Position numbers and translations under genes: made by a program. This document shows, piece after piece, positions 1 through 8,128 of a stretch of DNA of 64,000 bases. The notes under the pieces are model-generated. The model was not told the DNA's origin. It ran no database searches and saw only the letters and a program-made list of their open reading frames with translations. Where the stretch lies: contig NZ_CP070304.1 of the NCBI RefSeq assembly GCF_016917355.1, positions 1,488,001 to 1,552,000 of the forward strand, given 5' to 3'. The stretch comes from Glaciimonas sp. PAMC28666 (GTDB lineage: Bacteria > Pseudomonadota > Gammaproteobacteria > Burkholderiales > Burkholderiaceae_D). How positions within the stretch are numbered: the stretch's first letter is position 1; every line of letters begins with the position of its first letter.

Positions 1-1031
1 TCAATATCAAAACCAGTTTTCCATGTACGCACTACATCGGTTGCAGCAACTTTTCCCCACTTCAACCCATATTCGAGTACATGATTAATTGCATCAAACT
101 TGCCGTGCATTGGTCGATGAATATTGGCAATCGGGGCTAACTTATATTGTTTCGCCATTGCCACCGGTGCGATGAGTAATGCGACACCTGCTTCTGCACT
201 TTTTTCTGGTGGCGCGTTATTCAACAACCGATTCAGTTGAACAAACACCATTAACTTTGCCTCGTGACTCGCAGGCGTGTTAGTGCTATCTAGCCATTGG
301 TCTAATGCCATCAGATCTTTTATCTTGCCTATCTTGACCGTTACCTTGACAGGTAAGTTGTATGCGGCCCAACGGGACTGCCATAGCTCTAAAGTGGTAG
401 CAGGTAGGGCAGAACCGGATAAATCAAGATGCACCGTCAGTCGCAAAGTGGAAGGCAGAGTACGCAACGTATTAGACATATCGCTCAGTAATTGATCAAA
501 TAGCCATCCGGTAAGTTGCGCTTGCCGCTCTTTATCGTTTGTCGGCTTGGTTTTTAGTTCTTCTTGCAACGGAGCCAACCATCTCACTTTCATAGGCGCG
601 GTGTCAATTTTTGGGAGCCGTTGAGTAGCGAGGCTTAAGGCTCCAGACAACAGACCGGTAAGTGCGTTCTCTTTTTCATCTGCTGAAAAAATATATGCTG
701 AACCCAGCACACTTAACGGTTGCGCTGCGTCATCGAATACTTTTGCAATATGTTGCTCACGCGCCTCGTTCCACGCAATCGCATCAAGACGTCGGCCCTC
801 ATAAACGCTGTAGCGACGCAATACTACAAAAGCGGCAATTCCCATCGGACAAACCGTCACGCAAGACCAGAACCACGGTGTTTGCGTAGATTCACCTTTT
901 GGCCATAACATCAAGACTGCGAAAATGCCCGACAACGTCAGAACAAAAAATACGATCGACCAGATCAAACGCGACGGTGGATTGTTTGGTACTTCTTCCA
1001 ATGGTGGTAACAGCAAAAAATTGACAGGCAT
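1..1031 (-). CDS. Two-pass membrane protein of the type VI effector island (3' end outside window)
   Basis: I do not recognise a named family. The frame is open for 343 codons from the ATG at 1031 and runs off the left edge, so the C-terminus is missing. After a short cytoplasmic start rich in Leu and Pro there are two hydrophobic segments at about residues 22-42 and 51-68, followed by a long soluble part with no Cys cluster or obvious catalytic motif. It starts 13 bases after the stop of the immunity lipoprotein gene, on the same strand, so it is probably the last visible gene of the vgrG-lipase-immunity operon. Similar membrane proteins of unknown role sit next to Tle/Tli pairs in other Burkholderiales (recollection, not checked). 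It could help envelope protection or effector loading, but nothing in the sequence decides this. Confidence 0.7.
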   Translation of the reverse strand, partial: MPVNFLLLPPLEEVPNNPPSRLIWSIVFFVLTLSGIFAVLMLWPKGESTQTPWFWSCVTVCPMGIAAFVVLRRYSVYEGRRLDAIAWNEAREQHIAKVFDDAAQPLSVLGSAYIFSADEKENALTGLLSGALSLATQRLPKIDTAPMKVRWLAPLQEELKTKPTNDKERQAQLTGWLFDQLLSDMSNTLRTLPSTLRLTVHLDLSGSALPATTLELWQSRWAAYNLPVKVTVKIGKIKDLMALDQWLDSTNTPASHEAKLMVFVQLNRLLNNAPPEKSAEAGVALLIAPVAMAKQYKLAPIANIHRPMHGKFDAINHVLEYGLKWGKVAATDVVRTWKTGFDI

Positions 1032-1044
1032 TATTATTACCCGT

Positions 1045-2118
1045 TCAGAAACCGTTGAGTCGTGGCCGCACGGTGCGTGATACCACATCCCATAACGCAA
1101 GGGCTTCGCCTTCGGTCAATGACGCTTTTACGAGCGATTGGCCCTGCATCGATTTATAGAGTGCACCGGTATCCATCGTCAAATTAACGAAGGGTTCTTT
1201 CACATGATCGGAACGTGAGTTGGCTTCTAGTGAAAAGTAATTACCAATTACCTTGGCAGCGGTAGTGCCAGACAACAGCCATTCCTCAGCTTGCATGTCC
1301 TGCAATTCTACCGTCCCCTTGCGTACAGTTCTGCCACCAGGACTCGACATTATGTATTCATCGATTTGACCTCCGCGTTGTAAAAGCGTAATGGCGTCAT
1401 GCCCATTGGTATCAGTATCGATATTAAAAAAGACGTCGGGATAGGCGGGGAGCGAAAAAGCGGTATTGGTTTCCTCCTCGTCCTGCGCTTTCGCCGACCA
1501 GAATCCCCCCTTGAAACACACACCCGGTTCAGTCGGAATGTCATCATTTTCACGACCACGGACTTTATCCAGCAAGTCAAATATCAACCAGGTTTTTTGC
1601 GGAACGTTATTGCCTATCGATTGCATGGTTGCGTCGTCTTTGTAAGCTGAAGTAGTTACATCGTTCGCACCTGTTTGCAATTTAATGCGATACCCGCCAT
1701 CCCATTTGTAGGCTTCAATTACGCGACTAATATTTTCATCATAGGTATTTTCAAGATGAATAAAATAGTGCGTATTCACGCTGCGTGCCGAACCATGCGC
1801 TAACAAAAACTTATAGCCGTCTTGATGTTTCGTAGTCAATAATTCCGCTTCACGATTTGCCACATCACGCCGATATTCTTCCACTGACATTGCCTTTGCA
1901 TCAAACTCAACCCCCATTATCTTTGCGCCACCCGTAATGGACACGTCGGCGGGCATATCGATTAAGTAGCGTCCAACACATTGCGTTTTTAAATTACTGG
2001 TTAGTTTGTTCAAGGTGTTTTTCTCCTGCTCGGTTAGTGGTGCGGGCTGGTGTGAACATGCGGCTAGCGCCAGGGTCAATACCAGGCCGCCGATGAAGCT
2101 GGCGCTGGTTAATCTCAT
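1045..2118 (-). CDS. Tli4-type lipase immunity lipoprotein, copy 2
   Basis: Probable periplasmic lipoprotein that protects the cell from the neighbouring lipase effector. The N-terminus MRLTSASFIGG leads into a hydrophobic stretch and the lipobox LAAC, so the mature protein would begin at that Cys and be lipid-anchored. I chose the ATG at 2118 because it overlaps the TGA of the lipase gene (ATGA, translational coupling) and gives 357 residues, the same length as the upstream paralogue; a start at 2175 would add 19 unlikely residues before the signal peptide. The first roughly 205 residues are almost identical to the paralogue at 3758-4831. The middle and C-terminal part is clearly different, and the last 25 residues are again similar (EGEALALWDVVSRT). 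The two-part layout fits the Tli4 N- and C-domain description. The exact toxin neutralised is inference. Confidence 0.8.
   Translation of the reverse strand: MRLTSASFIGGLVLTLALAACSHQPAPLTEQEKNTLNKLTSNLKTQCVGRYLIDMPADVSITGGAKIMGVEFDAKAMSVEEYRRDVANREAELLTTKHQDGYKFLLAHGSARSVNTHYFIHLENTYDENISRVIEAYKWDGGYRIKLQTGANDVTTSAYKDDATMQSIGNNVPQKTWLIFDLLDKVRGRENDDIPTEPGVCFKGGFWSAKAQDEEETNTAFSLPAYPDVFFNIDTDTNGHDAITLLQRGGQIDEYIMSSPGGRTVRKGTVELQDMQAEEWLLSGTTAAKVIGNYFSLEANSRSDHVKEPFVNLTMDTGALYKSMQGQSLVKASLTEGEALALWDVVSRTVRPRLNGF
1502..2078. repeat. Direct repeat within immunity gene copy 2
   Basis: This block matches 4215-4791 with a constant offset of 2713 bases and no gaps. Hand alignment gives 20 mismatches in 577 positions (about 96.5 percent identity). 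It covers the signal-peptide end, lipobox and N-terminal domain of the immunity lipoprotein. Similarity falls sharply on the C-terminal-coding side (below 1502) and stops at the lipobox side (above 2078). Confidence 0.9.
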
Positions 2119-3755
2119 TCCTTGTACTCGAGCGTCGTACCCTTGACGTTCTGGGCTATTCTGGTGATCGCCCAAAGGGTAAACATTTGCTGGGGCGTCG
2201 GCTTGGCGCCGTCTCCAGATGACGATCTGAATGCACTTTCATGCTCTACATTTGCATAAGATACGCATGCCTTTACGCGGTGTCCCGGGGCGCCGCCGGA
2301 ACGTATCGGGACGGTACCATCGCCGTTATCACGGGCTTCTCTCATGATATAAGTCGGCGATATCTCGACACCGTTGCTGCGTTGTAGCAACGTTTGTTCG
2401 CCAGTGCCATTGTCTGTCACGACTTTTCCGGTCGACATGTCGTCAATTTTTCCTCCCAAACCAAGGCTACGCGCCATGATGGGAAGTCTCCGTTCCCAGA
2501 CGACATCGCCCCAGGTTTTATGGCTCGCGTCGTCGCCGTAAAAGGCATAGGTGTGCGGGTGATATTTATTGGCAATTTTTTTGTGAAATACTTTCACTTT
2601 TTTGAAAATGATGTCAGTATAATTTTTCCAATCCCATTCAACGGTCTGCTTTCCCTTGTCTAGTGGATTGATTAATTTATCGTCACACAGCCCCCACCAT
2701 TGACCGCGTTGTGCGTAAATTTCCTTATAGGGATCGGTCTCGGGCAAACTCACCACGCTGTTGCCGTCTTTAATTCTGAGCCAATTCATTCCATATTCCA
2801 CGCTAGGCAACAATTGCAACGGCCCGGGTGACTGCGCAAAAACGGCTGTCATTGTTGCGGCGTCCGGACCAAGTGCGATCCCGGCCATACCGGCGGTACC
2901 AGCTTTTATTCGCTTGTACACAATCGCCGCACCGGTGCTTGGCATGACACCGTGAACAATGCCCAAAATTTTATCGCGCTGACCACCGTTTAACACTTCC
3001 GAGTAATGGCGGGCAACCAGGCCGCCCATAGAATGCGTAACGATAATCACCTGCTCACAGCGATAGCGAAACGTCTCTCGATAATATGCGATGAATTCAT
3101 CAATTTTTTTCGCCAGGGTTTCGGCAGAATCGGCATTTGATTGCAGCCAGTTATAACCCACTGCGTGAACCGGAAACTGGTATTTGCACCCAAGCGACCA
3201 TTCCTCTCTGGTCAACGGTTCCACTCCCTGAGCCTTGGCAACCAGCTCCTGCATCAGACTGGCACGCAAGCCTTTACGTCCATACTCGGTGTCGGCATGT
3301 CCATCATTTAAAGCATTCTCCAGCCATACCAATGATTCACCATAACTCAAATAGGCGACTTCTCCCCAACCACGGCGACGTAATTCCGCTTCGGTATGTA
3401 GCTTGCGGTCGAGCGTGTAGGTTTGGCCGACGAGAATATTGCCGCCGGCATATACGGTTGTCTTCGTGGGATCGAGTTTTTGCTTGCGCGTCGCTGCGCC
3501 TTTTCCAGCCCAGTCCGACGCGACTCCTAGCGATCCATTAACTAACCAGATAGCTTTACCATGATTGGGATCACGTTCATCATCAACTTGCAGGTTCGTC
3601 CCCATGACTCCCGGCACAAAAATCACAGGAATTATACGATCGGGCACCATGTGACAAATGGCGATACTATCGTCCGGTGGGGAGCCTACGGATGTGTAAT
3701 GAACCGATCCATCGTCAGCTATCACCGCAGGAATAATACGTCTGATAGTAGCCAT
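2115..3755 (-). CDS. Type VI secretion lipase effector (Tle-type, THSMGG serine hydrolase)
   Basis: Predicted phospholipase/esterase delivered by the VgrG encoded upstream, acting on membranes of rival cells. An early motif VPGVMGTNL (about residues 47-55) and the nucleophile elbow VTHSMGG (Ser about residue 242) place it among LCAT/PGAP1-like alpha/beta hydrolases; the elbow is T-x-S-x-G rather than G-x-S-x-G. A candidate catalytic Asp lies in the GDGTVPIRSGG segment and a candidate His in VEHESAF near the C-terminus. There is no signal peptide, as expected for VgrG-carried cargo. I chose the ATG at 3755 (546 residues), two bases after the stop of the first immunity gene; an ATG at 3806 would lie inside that gene. 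It is flanked on both sides by Tli4-like immunity genes. Tle4 is suggested only by the immunity family; the exact Tle class needs a profile search. Confidence 0.82.
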   Translation of the reverse strand: MATIRRIIPAVIADDGSVHYTSVGSPPDDSIAICHMVPDRIIPVIFVPGVMGTNLQVDDERDPNHGKAIWLVNGSLGVASDWAGKGAATRKQKLDPTKTTVYAGGNILVGQTYTLDRKLHTEAELRRRGWGEVAYLSYGESLVWLENALNDGHADTEYGRKGLRASLMQELVAKAQGVEPLTREEWSLGCKYQFPVHAVGYNWLQSNADSAETLAKKIDEFIAYYRETFRYRCEQVIIVTHSMGGLVARHYSEVLNGGQRDKILGIVHGVMPSTGAAIVYKRIKAGTAGMAGIALGPDAATMTAVFAQSPGPLQLLPSVEYGMNWLRIKDGNSVVSLPETDPYKEIYAQRGQWWGLCDDKLINPLDKGKQTVEWDWKNYTDIIFKKVKVFHKKIANKYHPHTYAFYGDDASHKTWGDVVWERRLPIMARSLGLGGKIDDMSTGKVVTDNGTGEQTLLQRSNGVEISPTYIMREARDNGDGTVPIRSGGAPGHRVKACVSYANVEHESAFRSSSGDGAKPTPQQMFTLWAITRIAQNVKGTTLEYKE

Positions 3756-3757
3756 GA

Positions 3758-4831
3758 TTAAAACCCATTCGGTCGAGGAATTAGCGTGCGCGAGACTACA
3801 TCCCATAAGGCTAAGGCTTCGCCTTCAGACAACGATGCTTCTTGGAGTGACGCAGCTTTCATTAGATGATTAGAAGAAGCCGTGTTCATTGATAACCAGA
3901 TATAGGGCTCGTCGTTATTGCTTAGCTTGGAATTAGCTTCAAGCATAAATATATTGCCAATTGTTTTTAGTGGTGTCACGCCGGCGATTAGCCACTCTTC
4001 CGCTTGCATGCTTTGCAGCTTTATTCGACCTTTGCGCACCGTTTTTCCGTCCGGTGTATTTTTGAGGACTTGATTAATCTGACTGCCCCGCTGCAAGAGG
4101 GTGTCGGATTCGTGCGTATTTGTATTGGTCTCAAAACCAAAATCCACATCCGGGTGATTACGTAGCACAAATTGTGCACCTGCCTCCTCATTATCTCCAG
4201 CCTTCCCTTGCCAAAATCCCCCCTTGAAACACACCCCCGGTTCAGTCGGAATGTCATCATCATCACGACCACGGACTTTATCCAGCAAGTCAAATATCAA
4301 CCAGGTTTTTTGCGGAACGTTATTGCCTATCGATTGCATGGTTGCGTCGTCTTTGTAAGCTGAAGTAGTGACATCGTTCGCACCTGTTTGCAATTTAATG
4401 CGATACCCGCCATCCCATTTGTAGGCTTCAATTACGCGACTAATATTCTCATCATAGGTGTTCTCAAGATGAATAAAATAGTGCGTATTCAAGCCGCGTG
4501 CCGAACCATGCGCTAACAAAAACTTATAGCCGTCTTGATGTTTGGTAGCAAGTAATTCCGCTTCACGATTTACCACATCACGTCGATATTCTTCCACTGA
4601 CATTGCCTTTGCATCAAACTCAACCCCCATTATCTTTGCGCCACCCGTAATGGACACGTCGGCTGGCATATCGATTAAGTAGCGTCCAACACATTGCGTT
4701 TTTAAATTACTGGTTAAGTCGTTCACGGTGTTTTTCTCCTGCTCGGTTAGTGGTGCGGGCTGGTGTGAACATGCGGCTAGCGCCAGGGTCAGTATTAGTC
4801 CTGCGATCGCGCAGAAAATGTTTTGCATCAT
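3758..4831 (-). CDS. Tli4-type lipase immunity lipoprotein, copy 1
   Basis: 357-residue predicted lipoprotein with a hydrophobic signal region and lipobox LAAC near residue 20, then a Tli4-like body. It lies 20 bases after vgrG and directly before the lipase gene, so immunity is translated before the toxin. A GGAAA ribosome site precedes the ATG pair at 4831/4828. The first 205 or so residues match the copy at 1045-2118 nearly exactly. The segment after GVCFKGGFW is strongly different (for example NHPDVDFGFETN here against AYPDVFFNIDTD there). Two immunity genes for one lipase may give broader protection, or one copy may be a guard against a related foreign lipase. That interpretation is inference. 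Confidence 0.82.
   Translation of the reverse strand: MMQNIFCAIAGLILTLALAACSHQPAPLTEQEKNTVNDLTSNLKTQCVGRYLIDMPADVSITGGAKIMGVEFDAKAMSVEEYRRDVVNREAELLATKHQDGYKFLLAHGSARGLNTHYFIHLENTYDENISRVIEAYKWDGGYRIKLQTGANDVTTSAYKDDATMQSIGNNVPQKTWLIFDLLDKVRGRDDDDIPTEPGVCFKGGFWQGKAGDNEEAGAQFVLRNHPDVDFGFETNTNTHESDTLLQRGSQINQVLKNTPDGKTVRKGRIKLQSMQAEEWLIAGVTPLKTIGNIFMLEANSKLSNNDEPYIWLSMNTASSNHLMKAASLQEASLSEGEALALWDVVSRTLIPRPNGF
4215..4791. repeat. Direct repeat within immunity gene copy 1
   Basis: Partner of the repeat at 1502-2078, same orientation, separated by the lipase gene. Recombination between the two copies would delete the lipase and leave one hybrid immunity gene. Confidence 0.9.
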
Positions 4832-4851
4832 ATTTTTCCAGGCCTGCGTGA

Positions 4852-7338
4852 TTACTCGGGGTCAATGCGCAAGCGCACCTTATCGGTGAATAGCATTTTT
4901 TGTAGTCCTGTTCTGCCTTCGCTATCAGTCATGCCTTTGGTCACGCTCCCATCTTCGTGGATCACAGAAAATCCGCGATTTTTTATTGGACTATCGTCAT
5001 GTCGCCATGTCATGCTGAACTGTTCGTCAAACGGGATGTGCTTCCAAGAATTCATCGATTCAGCCAATGAACTTGGCCCCTGTCGTCGAAACGCAGCAGA
5101 TTTTATTTCAAGATCACCTCGCGTACCTTGCTCGATGCCGGTAGCCGATATCTTTAAGTACGAACCACCGCAGGTAAGTAATAGCTCCTCCTTTGCAGAA
5201 ATAGTGATGCGGCCATTGACGCTGCTAATCTTCATATCTTGGTCCGATAGCAGACTCATCTTGTCGCGTTGTGCTTGTATTTCCACCTTACCTTTAGCCG
5301 CATACAGCTTCATTCCGAGCTTCTGCGCAAACAGCGATATCGCTTCACCGGCGGCAACAGTCAATTTTTTCATGACACCGATATCGGCGTTGCCACCAGC
5401 CGTAGCGATGATGTTTTCTGCTGCGCTAATCTGTAGATGCTCACCTGACACCAGCCCGATACCAGCCGGGGAACTGATCAAAATTCCAGCTTTCTTTAAG
5501 CTTGATAATGTGTCGTTGAAGAGCGCCTGCTGCTTCGTGTAATCGACGGAAATGGCCTCTGCTGCTTTGGCCGCAGCACCAAGCGCTTCCATTTGTTGCA
5601 GAGCCTGTTGCAGCAATGCTTGCGCAGCCTGCATATCAAGCTGCTCCCCATTCGCCAGCGGCTGCACATCCGCTGACAATAGAATGCCTTTCCCGCCGCG
5701 CAGGCTCAGATGGTCATCGGTGCGCAACTCGGCACCGGCACCGCGCTGGGTATTTTTATGATCGACCAGATGTCCAAGATTGAGCTGGCTCTTGCCGAAC
5801 TCGGTAGCCAGCTTGATGTGTTCTTGTCCTTTCCAGTCTTCCATCCGCAGCTTGTTGTTACGCTGGGTCCGGATCACATTGCGACTGTTGCGGCGGTCTT
5901 TGGCGGTGATCAGATCGCTGTTTTGGCTATCGTGCAGCGCCGCCGCAATATAAGGGCGGTCGGGATCGCCATCGTGGAACGCGACCGCTACAGCGGTGCC
6001 GTCGATTAACGGGAAGTGAAAGCCGGTTTGCAGGCTCCCTGCAAACGGTTTCGCCAGCCGCATGCGGCAGCTGCTTGGCGCATTGGCCGTTTTAGGATCG
6101 CGGTCGAAATCGAACTGCACCACATAATCGCCGTTGAGATCGATATAGGCGTAAGGGTATTTATTGGGTGAGGCGATGCGGGCGCTGACCGTGCCGCTGA
6201 TTTTTGGCCAGTCTGCTTCGTTCAATGGCAGGCGATAAATCCGGTCCGACGGAATTGCGGTATAGCTGTTGTGGTAAGCGCTATCGCGGGCGCCATGATG
6301 GGTGATTTTGGTGATCAGTTGACCGTATTCGGCGTCCGGTAACACCTTGTTCGTGAACCGGAACACGGCACCCGGCGCGAGATGGAGCACGTTGCTTTTG
6401 CCTTGGTACAGCACCTGTTCACAGAGCGCTGCTTCATGCCGCAACTGGCCTTCCCATTCGGCCTGCACCGGGTCCAGATGCAAGGTGCCGTAGGCAGTGG
6501 AGTGTCCGAAGGTGGTCTTGTCGTTGTGCATCAAATTGACTTCGGTTTCAATTGCATGCGGCGCCACCAGCCGATTGACGTCCCGGACGATAAACGATTG
6601 GGGGATGCTTTTGGCATGGGTTTCGAAGGCGTGGACGGCTTCGGCACCGACGCTTTCCAGCCCGGCCTGTTCCGACATCGGCGCAGATAATGCGGGCGTG
6701 CGGCGGTAGTGGGTTAAATCATCGCCGAAATGCACGACTTCCCCAAAATCCCCGGCATCCATACGAAACCAGATGCCGCTGCGGCGGCATAAACGCTGGA
6801 TAAACGCCAGATCGTTTTCCTGCCATTGGATCACAATCGGACGTTGTTCATAACTACGATAGAGCGTAAAGCTAAAGCGTGCGGTGTCTTTATCGAAGCC
6901 GTATTCGCGCAAGATACTTTCGATGACTTGAGGAAATGTCTGGTTCAGGAACAGGCGGCAGCGGGTGACATTGCGTAGCCTGGCAAGTGACGATTCCAGC
7001 ACGATTTCATAGGTACTGACATCGCGATTGCTGCTGAGCGTATTGAAGCCGCTGATGATGCCTTGCATTTTGCGGCCGATGCCCAGGATGGGCAATCCGG
7101 GTAAGGTCGGCGGCGCAATCGTAAAGGTTGCTGGCATACCGACAAAACTGGATCGGGGTAAATCAGGCAGCGGATGGGTGACGCGCAGCACGAAACAGTT
7201 CGGCTGCCCCATTTCTTCGCTGCCTTCGAACTGGACGATGCTGAAGCCCGGAGTGACGGCGGCGGCTCGCGGAATCGTCAGCGTGTAGGGTTGCAAGCTG
7301 GGTAGCCCCCGTGATGTTGCCAGTGCGTTCATGCCCAT
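4852..7338 (-). CDS. vgrG: Type VI secretion spike protein VgrG with DUF2345 and transthyretin-like tail
   Basis: 828 residues. The N-terminal two thirds is the gp27/gp5-like trimeric spike base: phage-late-control-type segments, then an OB-fold region with DGDPDRPYIAAALHD typical of VgrG. It is followed by a helical stretch rich in Ala and Gln at about residues 560-600 and a DUF2345 beta-prism with repeated IQA/ISA strands. The last 55 residues (NRGFSVIHEDG, then GMTDSEGRTG) look like the transthyretin-type extension that in enteroaggregative E. coli VgrG helps bind the Tle1 lipase. VgrG sharpens the Hcp tube and carries the effector. A GGAG site lies 9 bases before the ATG at 7338; a second ATG at 7332 is possible. 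No other T6SS structural gene is in the window, so this is an auxiliary vgrG island. Confidence 0.95.
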   Translation of the reverse strand: MGMNALATSRGLPSLQPYTLTIPRAAAVTPGFSIVQFEGSEEMGQPNCFVLRVTHPLPDLPRSSFVGMPATFTIAPPTLPGLPILGIGRKMQGIISGFNTLSSNRDVSTYEIVLESSLARLRNVTRCRLFLNQTFPQVIESILREYGFDKDTARFSFTLYRSYEQRPIVIQWQENDLAFIQRLCRRSGIWFRMDAGDFGEVVHFGDDLTHYRRTPALSAPMSEQAGLESVGAEAVHAFETHAKSIPQSFIVRDVNRLVAPHAIETEVNLMHNDKTTFGHSTAYGTLHLDPVQAEWEGQLRHEAALCEQVLYQGKSNVLHLAPGAVFRFTNKVLPDAEYGQLITKITHHGARDSAYHNSYTAIPSDRIYRLPLNEADWPKISGTVSARIASPNKYPYAYIDLNGDYVVQFDFDRDPKTANAPSSCRMRLAKPFAGSLQTGFHFPLIDGTAVAVAFHDGDPDRPYIAAALHDSQNSDLITAKDRRNSRNVIRTQRNNKLRMEDWKGQEHIKLATEFGKSQLNLGHLVDHKNTQRGAGAELRTDDHLSLRGGKGILLSADVQPLANGEQLDMQAAQALLQQALQQMEALGAAAKAAEAISVDYTKQQALFNDTLSSLKKAGILISSPAGIGLVSGEHLQISAAENIIATAGGNADIGVMKKLTVAAGEAISLFAQKLGMKLYAAKGKVEIQAQRDKMSLLSDQDMKISSVNGRITISAKEELLLTCGGSYLKISATGIEQGTRGDLEIKSAAFRRQGPSSLAESMNSWKHIPFDEQFSMTWRHDDSPIKNRGFSVIHEDGSVTKGMTDSEGRTGLQKMLFTDKVRLRIDPE

Positions 7339-8128
7339 GAAACGTATCTCCGATGTGCGACTTTAATATTAATAATTCACATAATCCCGTCTTTAAATAA
7401 TATCTTTTTTTATATTAATATTTACTGGCAGGCGTACATGGGACTCTTCAATAATACGAAGTTACTTTGAATTATCTGCAATCTAACAGAATAAAATTGG
7501 CTGGTATATTGGGTAAATTCTTAAGTACAAATCCTGTATTAGTTGGTCTTCAAAAAAATATCAGCTATTTCGAAAGATAATTGAAAATAGACGGAGAATG
7601 ATTTATGGAGATATACTTGATATTTACACCATCGTTTCAAAGCATTGGATAGTCCGAATCGGCGCTCAATTGACCCGTTTTCTATCCGAGAACCAGGATA
7701 TAACCGACGAAATGCGCGATAAAGAAAAATGAAAAGGAGGAGAAATCAGAATAGGCACAGTGATAATCGATTAATTTATTTGCAGATTATAAATAAAAAA
7801 TATCACACCCATAAGTGATTAACGATCCGCGCACACATATATAAAAAACTAGGATAATACTTAAGTTAAGCCGCCATTTTTCTGCGACTAATTATTATTA
7901 AATAATCATTGATAATGAGCGACCATCCATTAAGTTAAGATAAAAGAAAAATAGTAGGGATTTGATTGAAATAGACGAATTCAACTATGAAGCATTTGAT
8001 ACCCATTCTCCAATTAGAGTTTCGGTTGCAAACCTATTGGCAGAGAACCGCCCAGCTCCACCAATGTTGACGGCCTCACAATAGATGTTCAAACTTACGC
8101 AAATCACTCCTCGTCACTGCGAAATTCC
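7339..8128. other. AT-rich intergenic region between vgrG and the di-haem peroxidase gene
   Basis: 790 bases, clearly more AT-rich than the flanks. It must hold the divergent promoters of vgrG (minus) and the peroxidase gene (plus). I see only very short open frames, no convincing sigma-54 or sigma-70 pair, and no tRNA or transposon remnant. The AT-rich segment fits the edge of an acquired T6SS island, but no attachment-site repeat was found. Confidence 0.5.

Noticed and set aside
1045-4831. Pseudogene or assembly duplication for the twin immunity genes
   Set aside because: Both frames are intact and full length, and the C-terminal halves differ too much for an assembly copy.
7895-7930. Fur-like box in the AT-rich region before the di-haem peroxidase gene
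   Set aside because: Only about 8 of 19 positions match the consensus; expected by chance in AT-rich DNA.
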